From NCBI GenBank assembly GCA_036278735.1, contig DASUKM010000039.1, positions 1 through 7,622 of the forward strand: a stretch of 7,622 bases of DNA. The letters run 5' to 3'. The stretch is from DASUKM01 sp036278735 (lineage in GTDB: Bacteria > Acidobacteriota > Vicinamibacteria > Vicinamibacterales > 2-12-FULL-66-21). Below, one piece after another: positions 1-5,986 of the stretch. Under the pieces are notes generated by a model, which was given only the letters and a program-made list of their open reading frames with translations, had not been told where the DNA came from and did no database searches. The stretch's first letter is position 1; every line of letters starts with the position of its first letter. The translations under genes were made by a program, and so were the position numbers.

Positions 1-431
1 AGGCGGGGCATGATGACGTCAGCCATGACGAGGTCGGCGGAGTAGTAGAAGTGGCCCGTCGCGACGAGGAACGACCGACCTTCGGCGAGCATTGCTTCGA
101 CGGGCGCGGCGCCTTCCTGCACGAGGCGCCAGTCGCGGGGATGCTCGCGTCCGCGGCTCAGCCGCCGGTTGACGGCGAGGTCGCGACGCATGCCGGCGAG
201 CCGCCGGGCCGCGCCCGCACGCTCGTCTGCGCCGGTCACGCCGAGGGCGGCGTGGACCTCGGCGCGAGCGAGGCGGGCACTGCGCGAAGGGATGTGCACC
301 TCAGCCGCGCCGACCAGATCAGCGACGCGCAGCGCGGCCCGCCTCGGTAGGAAGTCGGCGGCGGGCACGATGAGCAGGCGGTCCGCCAGGTAGCGGGCCC
401 AGTCGAGCGCGTGCAGGTTCGGGGTGCGCAC
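1..431 (-). CDS. Probable LpxL/HtrB-like lysophospholipid acyltransferase, N-terminal part (cut by window edge)
   Basis: An open frame of 143 codons runs on the minus strand from a GTG at 431 to the window edge with no stop. An in-frame TAG lies 24 bases upstream of the GTG, and GGAG sits 6 bases before it, so GTG is the first usable start. The N-terminal half is Arg/Ala-rich and helical (LPRRAALRVADLVGAA at residues 28-43), as in the LpxL/HtrB acyltransferase family, where a conserved Arg-rich helix precedes the catalytic block. Near the visible end, EGRSFLVATGHFYYSADLV (residues 117-135) resembles that family's 'gkGvillTgHFGnWE' block, with His127 as the likely catalytic base. The usual acidic residue four positions after the His is not in register (Ala, then Asp133). 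Known members add acyl chains to membrane lipids or glycolipids at the inner membrane. Divergent from pdxT. The frame is firm; the family name is tentative because more than half of the protein is missing. Confidence 0.5.
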   Translation of the reverse strand, partial: MRTPNLHALDWARYLADRLLIVPAADFLPRRAALRVADLVGAAEVHIPSRSARLARAEVHAALGVTGADERAGAARRLAGMRRDLAVNRRLSRGREHPRDWRLVQEGAAPVEAMLAEGRSFLVATGHFYYSADLVMADVIMPR

Positions 432-437
432 ACGGAT

Positions 438-441
438 CTCC
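438..441 (-). promoter_or_regulatory. Ribosome binding site supporting the GTG start at 431
   Basis: GGAG on the minus strand lies 6 bases upstream of GTG 431. It decides the start: no ATG, GTG or TTG occurs in frame between the upstream stop and this GTG. Confidence 0.55.
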
Positions 442-470
442 GATGTGATCGTCTACGGGATGGCCATGCG

Positions 471-479
471 AGGATAGCA
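471..479 (-). promoter_or_regulatory. Candidate extended -10 promoter for the acyltransferase-like gene
   Basis: Read on the minus strand, TGCTATCCT has the TGn-TATNNT form of an extended -10 element. Transcription would start near 464, giving a leader of about 33 bases before the GTG. No good -35 is visible about 17 bases upstream, which is tolerated by extended -10 promoters. Pattern evidence only. Confidence 0.3.
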
Positions 480-500
480 CCACATCTGGGTAGCGTTCGT

Positions 501-506
501 TACGAT
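501..506 (+). promoter_or_regulatory. Candidate -10 element immediately upstream of pdxT
   Basis: TACGAT ends 5 bases before the pdxT ATG, so a start of transcription 6-8 bases downstream of the hexamer would coincide with the ATG itself, implying a leaderless message. A GGAG at 507-510 is only 1 base from the ATG, too close to act as a normal ribosome binding site. I see no -35 match. The region overlaps the promoter region of the divergent gene. Confidence 0.3.
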
Positions 507-511
507 GGAGT

Positions 512-1135
512 ATGGATCGTATTCGCATCGGGGTGCTCGCGCTGCAGGGGGACTTCGCGGAACACGCGGAGCGGCTGCGCGAGATCGGTGCGGAGCCGAT
601 CGAGATCCGGCTGCCGGCGCAACTTGACGAGGTCGACGCGCTGATCATCCCGGGCGGCGAGAGCACGACGATCACGCGGCTGCTCGACATCTACGGGCTG
701 CGGGAGCCGATCCGTGAGCGGGGCGAGCGCGGGCTGCCGATCTGGGGCACGTGCGCCGGCGCGATCGTGCTCGCGAAGCAGGCAACGGACCTCGACCGGC
801 CCAACCTGGCGCTGATGGACATCGACGTGCGGCGGAACGCGTTCGGCCGGCAGGTGGACAGTTTCGAGGAGGATCTCGACATCGCGGCGCTGGGTGCGCC
901 GCCCTTCCACGCCGTGTTCATCCGGGCGCCGATCATCGATCGGGCGGGGGACGGGGTCGAGGTGCTGGCGCGGCTCGGGGACGGAACCATCGTGGCGGCG
1001 CGAGAGCGGAACCTCGTCGCGACGTCGTTCCACCCGGAGCTGACGCAGGACGTGCGGTTCCACCGCCTGCTGGCGGAGCTGGCGAAGGCGTACCGGGCGC
1101 GCGAGGCGGCCGGGGAGCGGGCCGATGCGGGATAA
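512..1135 (+). CDS. pdxT: Pyridoxal 5'-phosphate synthase glutaminase subunit PdxT
   Basis: PdxT hydrolyses glutamine and passes ammonia to PdxS, which makes pyridoxal 5'-phosphate (vitamin B6) from ribose 5-phosphate and glyceraldehyde 3-phosphate (DXP-independent route, cytosol). The 207-residue product is a full class I glutamine amidotransferase: IGVLALQGDFAEH at residues 6-18, the GGESTT oxyanion strand at 48-53, the nucleophile Cys81 in GTCAG, FIRAP at 136-140, and the catalytic His174 and Glu176 in TSFHPEL. Length matches the family (about 190-200) with a slightly longer Ala/Arg-rich tail. ATG 512 gives the expected N-terminus; the ribosome binding site is poor (see the -10 candidate just upstream). 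pdxS, which commonly precedes pdxT, is not adjacent here: upstream is a divergent gene and downstream an unrelated one. The identification is firm. Confidence 0.97.
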   Translation: MDRIRIGVLALQGDFAEHAERLREIGAEPIEIRLPAQLDEVDALIIPGGESTTITRLLDIYGLREPIRERGERGLPIWGTCAGAIVLAKQATDLDRPNLALMDIDVRRNAFGRQVDSFEEDLDIAALGAPPFHAVFIRAPIIDRAGDGVEVLARLGDGTIVAARERNLVATSFHPELTQDVRFHRLLAELAKAYRAREAAGERADAG

Positions 1136-1165
1136 CCCCGACAGCGGCCCTCGGGCGCGAATCGC

Positions 1166-1171
1166 TACAAT
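1166..1171 (+). promoter_or_regulatory. Candidate -10 element for the GNAT-like/R3H ATPase unit
   Basis: TACAAT differs from the consensus -10 by one base and lies in the 71-base gap after pdxT, in an AT-richer patch (CTACAATATCAG). Transcription would start near 1178, leaving a leader of about 29 bases. The -35 region is poor, so read-through from pdxT may also feed the next genes. Confidence 0.35.
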
Positions 1172-1206
1172 ATCAGCAGGATGTACCGATATGCGCAGGT
1201 CAGCCG

Positions 1207-2148
1207 ATGACGTCAAGCGCTCGTACCGTCCTGCCAACCGACCTTGTCGCCCTGGTGTCCTACGACGGCCGCGTCTACGCGAACGAGGCCCTGACCGCTG
1301 ACCGCACCGGGAGCGAGGCATCGCCGCATCCGCTCGAGACGGCGTTCGAGCAGTGGTTCAGCTTCGCGACCGGTCGCCACACGTGGATCAGCGTCAAGGG
1401 GCCGACGCTGCGGGGTCTGCTTTCGGCACGCAACCGGGGCTCGAAGCTGGCGTGGGAGGTGGACTGCCTGATCGACGCGGCCCGGGACAACAGCGGCGTG
1501 CTGATGAGCCTGCTGGACCAGATGACGGTCGCGGCGGGCAAGTCGCACGCGCTGCGCATCTTCCTGCGGCTGCCGACCGGCAGTTACAGCGAGGAAATCG
1601 CGTCGCGCTGCGGTTTCGTGCCGTACCGGACGGAGACGGCGTATCACCGCGACGTGCGCGCCGATGAACCGCACAACGGGCCGGCGGGGCTGCGGCGCCG
1701 CGCGAAGTCGGACCTGCACGCGGTATTTCAGCTGTACAACGCCGTGGTGCCGGAGAAGGAGCGCCGCCACGAAGCGATGACGCTCAACGAGTGGAAGGCG
1801 CTGCAGGAGCACCTGGGGCGGACATCGCAGTACGTGCTCGAAGGCGATGGAACGCTCGCGGCCTCGATGCGGATCGCGGCGGACGGCGACATCGGGCGCT
1901 TCGAGGTGCTGGCGGAGGCGGAAGCGCTCGACGACGCGCTGGACGCCGCGCTGCTCAAGCTGCAGAACCGCCGGGCGATGTGGACGCTGGTCTCGGACGG
2001 GCAGCCGCTGCTGCGGGAGGCGCTCGAGGAGCGCGGGTTCGAGGCGGACGAGCGGTACACGGTGCTGTGCCGGCGCACCGTGCACCTGGTGAAGGCGGCG
2101 AGCAAGGTGCGCGCCGTCGCGAAGCCCGGCAAGGCAGTCCTCGCCTGA
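1207..2148 (+). CDS. Unnamed protein resembling two degenerate GNAT acetyltransferase units
   Basis: Encodes 313 residues from ATG 1207; AGGT lies 6 bases upstream, a weak ribosome binding site. I do not recognise a named family. Two stretches look like the ends of GNAT folds: IASRCGFVPYRTETAYHRDV (residues 131-150) and LLREALEERGFEADERYTVL (268-287). Each has the pattern of a helix ending in 'GF' followed by a last beta strand, common in acetyltransferases. The middle (161-245) contains FQLYNAVVPEKERR and QYVLEGDGTLAASMRI, consistent with the start of a second unit. The acetyl-CoA binding motif (Q/R-x-x-G-x-G/A) is not visible in either half, so catalysis is doubtful. No signal peptide or membrane segment; the tail (296-313) is Lys/Ala-rich. 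It is followed after 12 bases, in the same frame, by the R3H ATPase gene, suggesting a shared unit. Frame certain, fold tentative, function unknown. Confidence 0.8.
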   Translation: MTSSARTVLPTDLVALVSYDGRVYANEALTADRTGSEASPHPLETAFEQWFSFATGRHTWISVKGPTLRGLLSARNRGSKLAWEVDCLIDAARDNSGVLMSLLDQMTVAAGKSHALRIFLRLPTGSYSEEIASRCGFVPYRTETAYHRDVRADEPHNGPAGLRRRAKSDLHAVFQLYNAVVPEKERRHEAMTLNEWKALQEHLGRTSQYVLEGDGTLAASMRIAADGDIGRFEVLAEAEALDDALDAALLKLQNRRAMWTLVSDGQPLLREALEERGFEADERYTVLCRRTVHLVKAASKVRAVAKPGKAVLA

Positions 2149-2152
2149 GGAG
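2148..2152 (+). promoter_or_regulatory. Ribosome binding site deciding the TTG start of the R3H ATPase gene
   Basis: AGGAG overlaps the TGA stop of the preceding gene and sits 8 bases before TTG 2161. The nearby ATG at 2153 is out of frame and meets a stop within a few codons. CTG 2158 (5 bases away) and GTG 2170 (17 bases away) are less well placed. Confidence 0.6.
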
Positions 2153-2160
2153 ATGAGCTG

Positions 2161-3771
2161 TTGCAGAGAGTGATAACTGACGACCTCGACCTGCTGCTGA
2201 ACGCGCTGCCGCCGCACATCAGTGGCCCGCTGAAGCAGCGAGAGGACAACTTCGAGCTGCTCGAGATCGTGATGGACCTGGGGCGGCTTCCGGAGGCGCG
2301 CTATCCCGAGCGCGAGGTCGTCCTCGCGGACTCGGAGGTGACGTCGGAGGACCTCGAGTACGTCGTCGGGCGCATCGGACAGTTCGGCGACGACAACCGC
2401 GCCGGCATCGAGCGGACACTGCACCGGATCTCGTGCATCCGCAACCGCCGCGGAAGGATCGTGGGCCTGACGTGTCGCGTCGGGCGCGCGGTGTTCGGCA
2501 CGATCAAGGTCATCGAGGATCTGATCACGACGGGCAAGAGCGCGCTGATGCTCGGGCGGCCGGGCGTCGGCAAGACGACCATGCTGCGCGAGGTCGCGCG
2601 CGTGCTGTCCGACGACATGAACAAGCGCGTGGTGATCGTGGACACGTCGAACGAGATCGCGGGCGATGGCGACATCCCGCACCCGGCGATCGGGCGGTCG
2701 CGGCGGATGCAGGTGCCGACGCCGGCGCTGCAGCACGCCGTGATGATCGAGGCGGTGGAGAATCACATGCCCGAGGTGATCGTCATCGACGAGATCGGCA
2801 CGGAGCTGGAGGCGGCGGCGGCGCGCACGATCGCGGAGCGCGGCGTGCAGCTCGTCGCGACGGCGCACGGGAACGAGCTCGAGAACCTGATCATGAACCC
2901 GACGCTCGCCGACCTGGTCGGTGGGATCCAGTCGGTGACGCTCGGCGACGAAGAGGCGCGCAGGCGCGGGACGCAGAAGTCGATCCTGGAGCGCAAGGCG
3001 CCCCCGACGTTCGACGTGGTCGTGGAGATCCAGAGCTGGGACCGCGTCGCGGTGCACGGCGACGTCGCCGAGACGGTGGACTCGATGCTGCGCGGGTTCA
3101 GCATGCCGGCCGAGGTGCGCGAGCTTGATGAGAACGACGAGGTGCGCGTGATCCAGCCGCCGCCTTCGATCGCAACGGGGCGCGATGGCGCGCCGCCGGC
3201 CTGGCAGCGGCAGGGGTATGGCCGCGCCGCACGGACGGTGGATGCGGGAGGTGATGCCGCCGAAAGCGGCCCCTTTCGGCGCGTCTACCCCTTCGGCGTC
3301 TCACGCAAACGGCTGGAACAGGCCATACGGGAGACGGGGACGCGGGTGGCGATCGCGGAGGAGATAGGCGAGGCGGACAGCGTCATGACGCTGCGCTCGT
3401 ACTTCCGGCGGAAGCCGCAGGCGCTGCGCGACGCCGAGGCGCGCGGGCTCTCGATCTACGTGCTGAAGACGAACACCGTCGTGCAGATGGAGCAGAGCCT
3501 GCTCTCGATGACGCAGCGCGGCTACGGCAACGGCGCCTCGGAGGAGGTGCCGGCGGCGCCGGTGAACTACGCGATCCAGGAGACGGAGGACGCGATCACC
3601 GGGATGCTGAACGGCGCGGAGCAGTCGATCGAGCTGACGCCGCAGAACGCGTACATCCGCCGCCTGCAGCACGAGATGGCGCAGCGGTACAACCTCACGT
3701 CGCGGAGCCAGGGGCGGGAGCCCTACCGGCGGGTGCGGATCTACCGCGAGAACCCCGACCTGCGGTTCTAG
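2161..3771 (+). CDS. SpoIIIAA-like AAA ATPase with C-terminal R3H nucleic-acid-binding domain (Ycf45 type)
   Basis: The 536-residue product joins a RecA/secretion-type ATPase core to an R3H domain. Walker A is GRPGVGKTT at residues 132-140; Walker B is VIVIDEIG at 206-213 (Asp210, Glu211); VATAHG at 232-237 fits the sensor strand. This core is like SpoIIIAA of Bacillus and chloroplast/cyanobacterial Ycf45. A poorly conserved linker (about 331-375) leads to a second conserved block beginning YPFGVSRKRLEQAI (376-389). The R3H domain is at about 488-528, with Arg500 and His504 in the R-x-x-x-H motif and YRRVRIY near the end. R3H domains bind single-stranded nucleic acid, so a cytosolic ATP-driven role on DNA or RNA is inferred; the substrate is unknown. 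Start is TTG 2161, chosen from AGGAG 8 bases upstream. It lies 12 bases after the GNAT-like gene. Domain calls are firm, biological role is not. Confidence 0.93.
   Translation: MQRVITDDLDLLLNALPPHISGPLKQREDNFELLEIVMDLGRLPEARYPEREVVLADSEVTSEDLEYVVGRIGQFGDDNRAGIERTLHRISCIRNRRGRIVGLTCRVGRAVFGTIKVIEDLITTGKSALMLGRPGVGKTTMLREVARVLSDDMNKRVVIVDTSNEIAGDGDIPHPAIGRSRRMQVPTPALQHAVMIEAVENHMPEVIVIDEIGTELEAAAARTIAERGVQLVATAHGNELENLIMNPTLADLVGGIQSVTLGDEEARRRGTQKSILERKAPPTFDVVVEIQSWDRVAVHGDVAETVDSMLRGFSMPAEVRELDENDEVRVIQPPPSIATGRDGAPPAWQRQGYGRAARTVDAGGDAAESGPFRRVYPFGVSRKRLEQAIRETGTRVAIAEEIGEADSVMTLRSYFRRKPQALRDAEARGLSIYVLKTNTVVQMEQSLLSMTQRGYGNGASEEVPAAPVNYAIQETEDAITGMLNGAEQSIELTPQNAYIRRLQHEMAQRYNLTSRSQGREPYRRVRIYRENPDLRF
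3258..3281 (+). repeat. Inverted repeat inside the R3H ATPase linker
   Basis: CGCCGAAAG and its exact reverse complement CTTTCGGCG are separated by 6 bases. The hairpin falls in the codons for the variable linker (residues about 366-374), outside the conserved domains. Function unknown; it may reflect low constraint or a translational pause between domains. Confidence 0.55.
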
Positions 3772-3821
3772 GCCCGGCATACGGCCGCGCGGGCGGTTGG
3801 ATGTCGGACGTCGGGTTGGCG

Positions 3822-3837
3822 CGCGGAGCGCTCCGCG
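3822..3837. terminator. Palindrome in the convergent gap, possible bidirectional terminator
   Basis: CGCGGAGCGCTCCGCG is a perfect 16-base palindrome (6-bp stem, 4-base loop as RNA) in the 97-base gap between the convergent ATPase and cupredoxin genes. It lacks an immediate T run; on the plus strand CTTGTTTCG follows about 15 bases later. Position suggests a terminator, but the form is weak. Confidence 0.35.
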
Positions 3838-3868
3838 GCCGACCGAGAGTCGCTTGTTTCGCCCGACG

Positions 3869-4456
3869 CTACTGCACGCTAATGGCGCCGAACATTTGCT
3901 GCGGGTGGACGGAACACTTGAAGCGGTAGGTGCCGGCCGCTGGTGTGAACGGCGCCGTCGACGCGGTCGCCGGGCCGGTGATGACGTCTGTGGCCGCGAC
4001 CTGGCTACCGTCCGGGGCGTAGACGATGATGTCGTGCTGGACACCGGCGTCGCGGTTGTCGAGCGTGATCGTGAGCGGAACGCCGGCGGACGCGGTGACC
4101 TGCTTCGGGTCGAAGGCGATGTTCGCCGCGACGATCGTGCGTGACTGCGTCGCGGGCGGCGGTGGCGGTGGTGGTGGCGGAGCCTTCGTCGGCTGGACGG
4201 CCGGCGGCTGCGTCGGCGGCACGGCCGTGGCCTGACCGGCGGGCGCCTGCGTCGGCGGGACCGGCGTCGGCGACGCAACGGCCTCGGTCGCGGCGGCGGT
4301 CGGCGATGCCGCGGCGGTCGCCGAGGCGCGCGCGGTGGCGCTGCCCGCGGCGGGGGCGGTGCTGGTCGGGCTGCTCGAGCCGCCCGAGCCGCAGGCGGCG
4401 AGCAGGATCGCCGCGCATCCGCTTCCGATGATTGCCGCCGCTAGCCGTCGTCGCAT
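3869..4456 (-). CDS. Cupredoxin (plastocyanin/azurin-like) lipoprotein on a proline-rich stalk
   Basis: A 195-residue exported blue-copper-type protein. Residues 1-21 form a signal peptide (MRRRLAAAIIGSG, then a hydrophobic core) ending in the lipobox LAAC, with Cys22 the predicted lipidated residue. Residues 23-105 are an Ala/Thr/Pro/Ser-rich stalk with nine consecutive prolines at 93-101. The cupredoxin domain (about 107-195) has the expected type 1 copper ligands: His141 in VQHDIIVY, Cys181 and His184 in FKCSVHP, and Met188. Likely role: membrane-tethered electron carrier or copper-binding protein outside the cytoplasmic membrane; the redox partner is unknown. ATG 4456 is supported by GAGGGA 4 bases upstream. 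It lies downstream of the beta-propeller gene on the same strand, with a 92-base gap containing a strong hairpin. A longer reading upstream is rejected because the signal peptide starts at this ATG. Confidence 0.92.
   Translation of the reverse strand: MRRRLAAAIIGSGCAAILLAACGSGGSSSPTSTAPAAGSATARASATAAASPTAAATEAVASPTPVPPTQAPAGQATAVPPTQPPAVQPTKAPPPPPPPPPATQSRTIVAANIAFDPKQVTASAGVPLTITLDNRDAGVQHDIIVYAPDGSQVAATDVITGPATASTAPFTPAAGTYRFKCSVHPQQMFGAISVQ
4154..4180 (-). repeat. Proline-codon microsatellite in the cupredoxin stalk
   Basis: Nine consecutive CCN codons (CCG, CCA and CCC mixed) encode the poly-proline run at residues 93-101. This simple repeat could vary in length between strains. Runs like this usually need EF-P to be translated efficiently (known for poly-proline; inference here). 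Confidence 0.8.
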
Positions 4457-4493
4457 GAAGTCCCTCAACGTGATTCGACTCTCGTTGCACAGA

Positions 4494-4522
4494 GGAGGGG
4501 AGGACGGTGCGTCCTCCCCTCC
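4494..4522 (-). terminator. Strong GC-rich hairpin between the propeller and cupredoxin genes
   Basis: A perfect 13-bp stem (plus strand GGAGGGGAGGACG, then its exact reverse complement) with a 3-base loop. It begins 27 bases after the propeller stop and ends 38 bases before the cupredoxin ATG in the direction of transcription. No T run follows on the minus strand (TCTGTGCAACGAG), so it is not a textbook intrinsic terminator. It may be a partial terminator or an RNA-stabilising structure that sets different levels for the two genes. Confidence 0.6.
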
Positions 4523-4548
4523 CGCTGCTATCCGCTGTTCGCTTCTCG

Positions 4549-5883
4549 CTAGCGAGTCCGGCGGCGGACGATGCCGGCGCCGAGGGCCAGCGCGCCGAGC
4601 GCGCCGGCAAGGGCGATCGCCCACGTGAAGCTGCTGCTGCCCCCGTCGGGGCCCGTGCCGGTGTTCGGCGCCGTGACGCCGGTCGCCGGCGTCGCGGTGG
4701 CCGCGGCCGGAGCCGTTGTCGGCGAAGCCGGCACGGCGGTCGGGCTCACGGCGAGCGCCGGGAGCGTCGAGACGTTGTCGACGGCCCAAATCTCGCCCGG
4801 CGGCAGGAGGCCCGGCGCCTCGATGCCGAAGTTGGCGATGTACGCCGTGTCGCCCTTGAAGACGATCGCGGTCGTGGTGAAGAAGTTGGCGACGAGCGGC
4901 GTGAAGGTGTTGGTGGCGAGGTTGACGCGGTAGAGCTTGCCGCTGAACGGCGTCCACGGGATCGGGTCGCTGAACGGGTCAGCGGTCTGGTCGCCGAAGT
5001 TCACCATGTACAGGTTGCCGTCCGGGCCGAACGCCAGCCCCGTGATCGAGCTGATGCCGCTCGCGACGGTGGTCATGCTGCCGCTCGGGTAGCCGACCTG
5101 ACGGATCGTGCCGTCCGAGGCGTTGAACGGGAACTGGCCCAGCGTACCAACGAAGAACGGACCGCCGTCCTTATACGCGATGCCTGTGGTCACCGGGTGA
5201 CCGGGGAACTCGGTGATGCGGGTGATGGCCCCGGCCGGCGTCACCTTGTCGACCTGGTTCTGGTTGCCGTCGGAGATCCAGAGGGCACCGTCTCGGGCGA
5301 CCATGCCGTACGGGTTACCGCCGATCTCGATGTCCTGCTGCGTGCCGTTCTTGATGTCGTTCACCGGGTTGGCGATGTTGAACGCGCCGAGGTCGGCGAT
5401 GAGCGTGACCGTGCCATCGCTGTTGACCTTGTACACGCCGGTCGGCGTCGTCGCCGGGAAGCCGTACGCCGTACCGGCGTGCGTCTGCACGTAGTAAAGC
5501 TGGTTGCCGAGGAACGCGACGGCCGCCGGGCCGACGGCGTCACCCTCGCCGCCGACGTTCGACGGCAGCTTGTCGGCGATGGTCGTCCGGGCGCCTGTCG
5601 CCGGGTCCACCTTCGAGATGCGGCCGGTGAAGCCGCTCTTCGACGCATTGTCGCCGGTGCCGACGGCCATGTCGCCCCCCGTGCCGGCCTCCGCGACGTA
5701 GATCATCCCGTCCGGACCGATGGCCATGCCGCGCGGCTCAACGAGCCCGCTTACGACGAGATGGCCGGAGGTCGGGTCGGGAGCCTGCTGTGCCGACGCT
5801 GACTGCGACGCGAGCGACATCGCGATAGCTGCGATGACGCCGGCGATCGCGAGCAGCGCGACCAATCCGACTCGTTTCTTCAT
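4549..5883 (-). CDS. ScyD/ScyE-like secreted beta-propeller protein with LPxTG-like C-terminal anchor
   Basis: The 444-residue product has a signal peptide (residues 1-32: MKKR, hydrophobic core, SQSASAQQA). A propeller follows with repeated NHL-like strands such as LVEPRGMAIGPDGMIYVAEAG (47-67), NPYGMVARDGALWISDG (190-206), SITGLAFGPDGNLYMVNFG (279-297) and AIVFKGDTAYIANFG (339-353). The repeats and overall layout fit the ScyD/ScyE family, named from cyanobacterial scytonemin clusters but widespread among exported proteins elsewhere, where the function is unknown. There is no scytonemin cluster here. A Pro/Ala/Thr linker (about 378-404) leads to APNTG (405-409), a hydrophobic segment (about 419-439) and RRR (440-442), the layout of a sortase sorting signal. 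GGAGGAG 5 bases before ATG 5883 fixes the start; reading further upstream adds 74 unlikely residues. Its neighbour downstream is the cupredoxin lipoprotein. Confidence 0.9.
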   Translation of the reverse strand: MKKRVGLVALLAIAGVIAAIAMSLASQSASAQQAPDPTSGHLVVSGLVEPRGMAIGPDGMIYVAEAGTGGDMAVGTGDNASKSGFTGRISKVDPATGARTTIADKLPSNVGGEGDAVGPAAVAFLGNQLYYVQTHAGTAYGFPATTPTGVYKVNSDGTVTLIADLGAFNIANPVNDIKNGTQQDIEIGGNPYGMVARDGALWISDGNQNQVDKVTPAGAITRITEFPGHPVTTGIAYKDGGPFFVGTLGQFPFNASDGTIRQVGYPSGSMTTVASGISSITGLAFGPDGNLYMVNFGDQTADPFSDPIPWTPFSGKLYRVNLATNTFTPLVANFFTTTAIVFKGDTAYIANFGIEAPGLLPPGEIWAVDNVSTLPALAVSPTAVPASPTTAPAAATATPATGVTAPNTGTGPDGGSSSFTWAIALAGALGALALGAGIVRRRTR

Positions 5884-5986
5884 TGGGTCTCCTCCCCATG
5901 TGCCTCGTGGCGGCGCCTGCCGCCGTAACAATATCAACGACGCCGAGTGTAGCCCTCTTGGGCGGCTAAGACTAGCCATTTCCCAT

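Noticed and set aside
442..486. GATGTG/CACATC inverted repeat between the divergent acyltransferase-like and pdxT genes
   Set aside because: Only six bases per arm with 33 bases between them; such pairs arise easily by chance.
1136..1163. Possible terminator after pdxT (GCCCTCGGGC)
   Set aside because: The stem is only 3-4 bp with a tiny loop and no T run.
500..1321. 273-codon minus-strand open frame opposite pdxT
   Set aside because: Arg/Pro-rich antisense shadow of a gene with all catalytic residues in place.
1213..3057. 614-codon open frame on the minus strand opposite the GNAT-like and ATPase genes
   Set aside because: The translation is dominated by Arg, His, Leu and Val with no domain pattern, and it spans the ends of two well-supported plus-strand genes; it is a GC-rich antisense shadow.
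3301..4278. 325-codon minus-strand open frame beginning with an Arg-rich run
   Set aside because: Out of frame with the cupredoxin and antisense to the R3H domain; composition is a by-product of the Pro/Ala codons.
4545..4556. Palindrome CTCGCTAGCGAG over the propeller stop codon
   Set aside because: Short, with no loop, and partly dictated by Ala/Arg/stop codons; the stronger hairpin at 4494-4522 is the better candidate for a 3' structure.
4507..5802. 431-codon plus-strand open frame opposite the propeller gene
   Set aside because: Asp/Arg/Val-rich antisense translation; the minus-strand frame has a signal peptide, propeller repeats and anchor.
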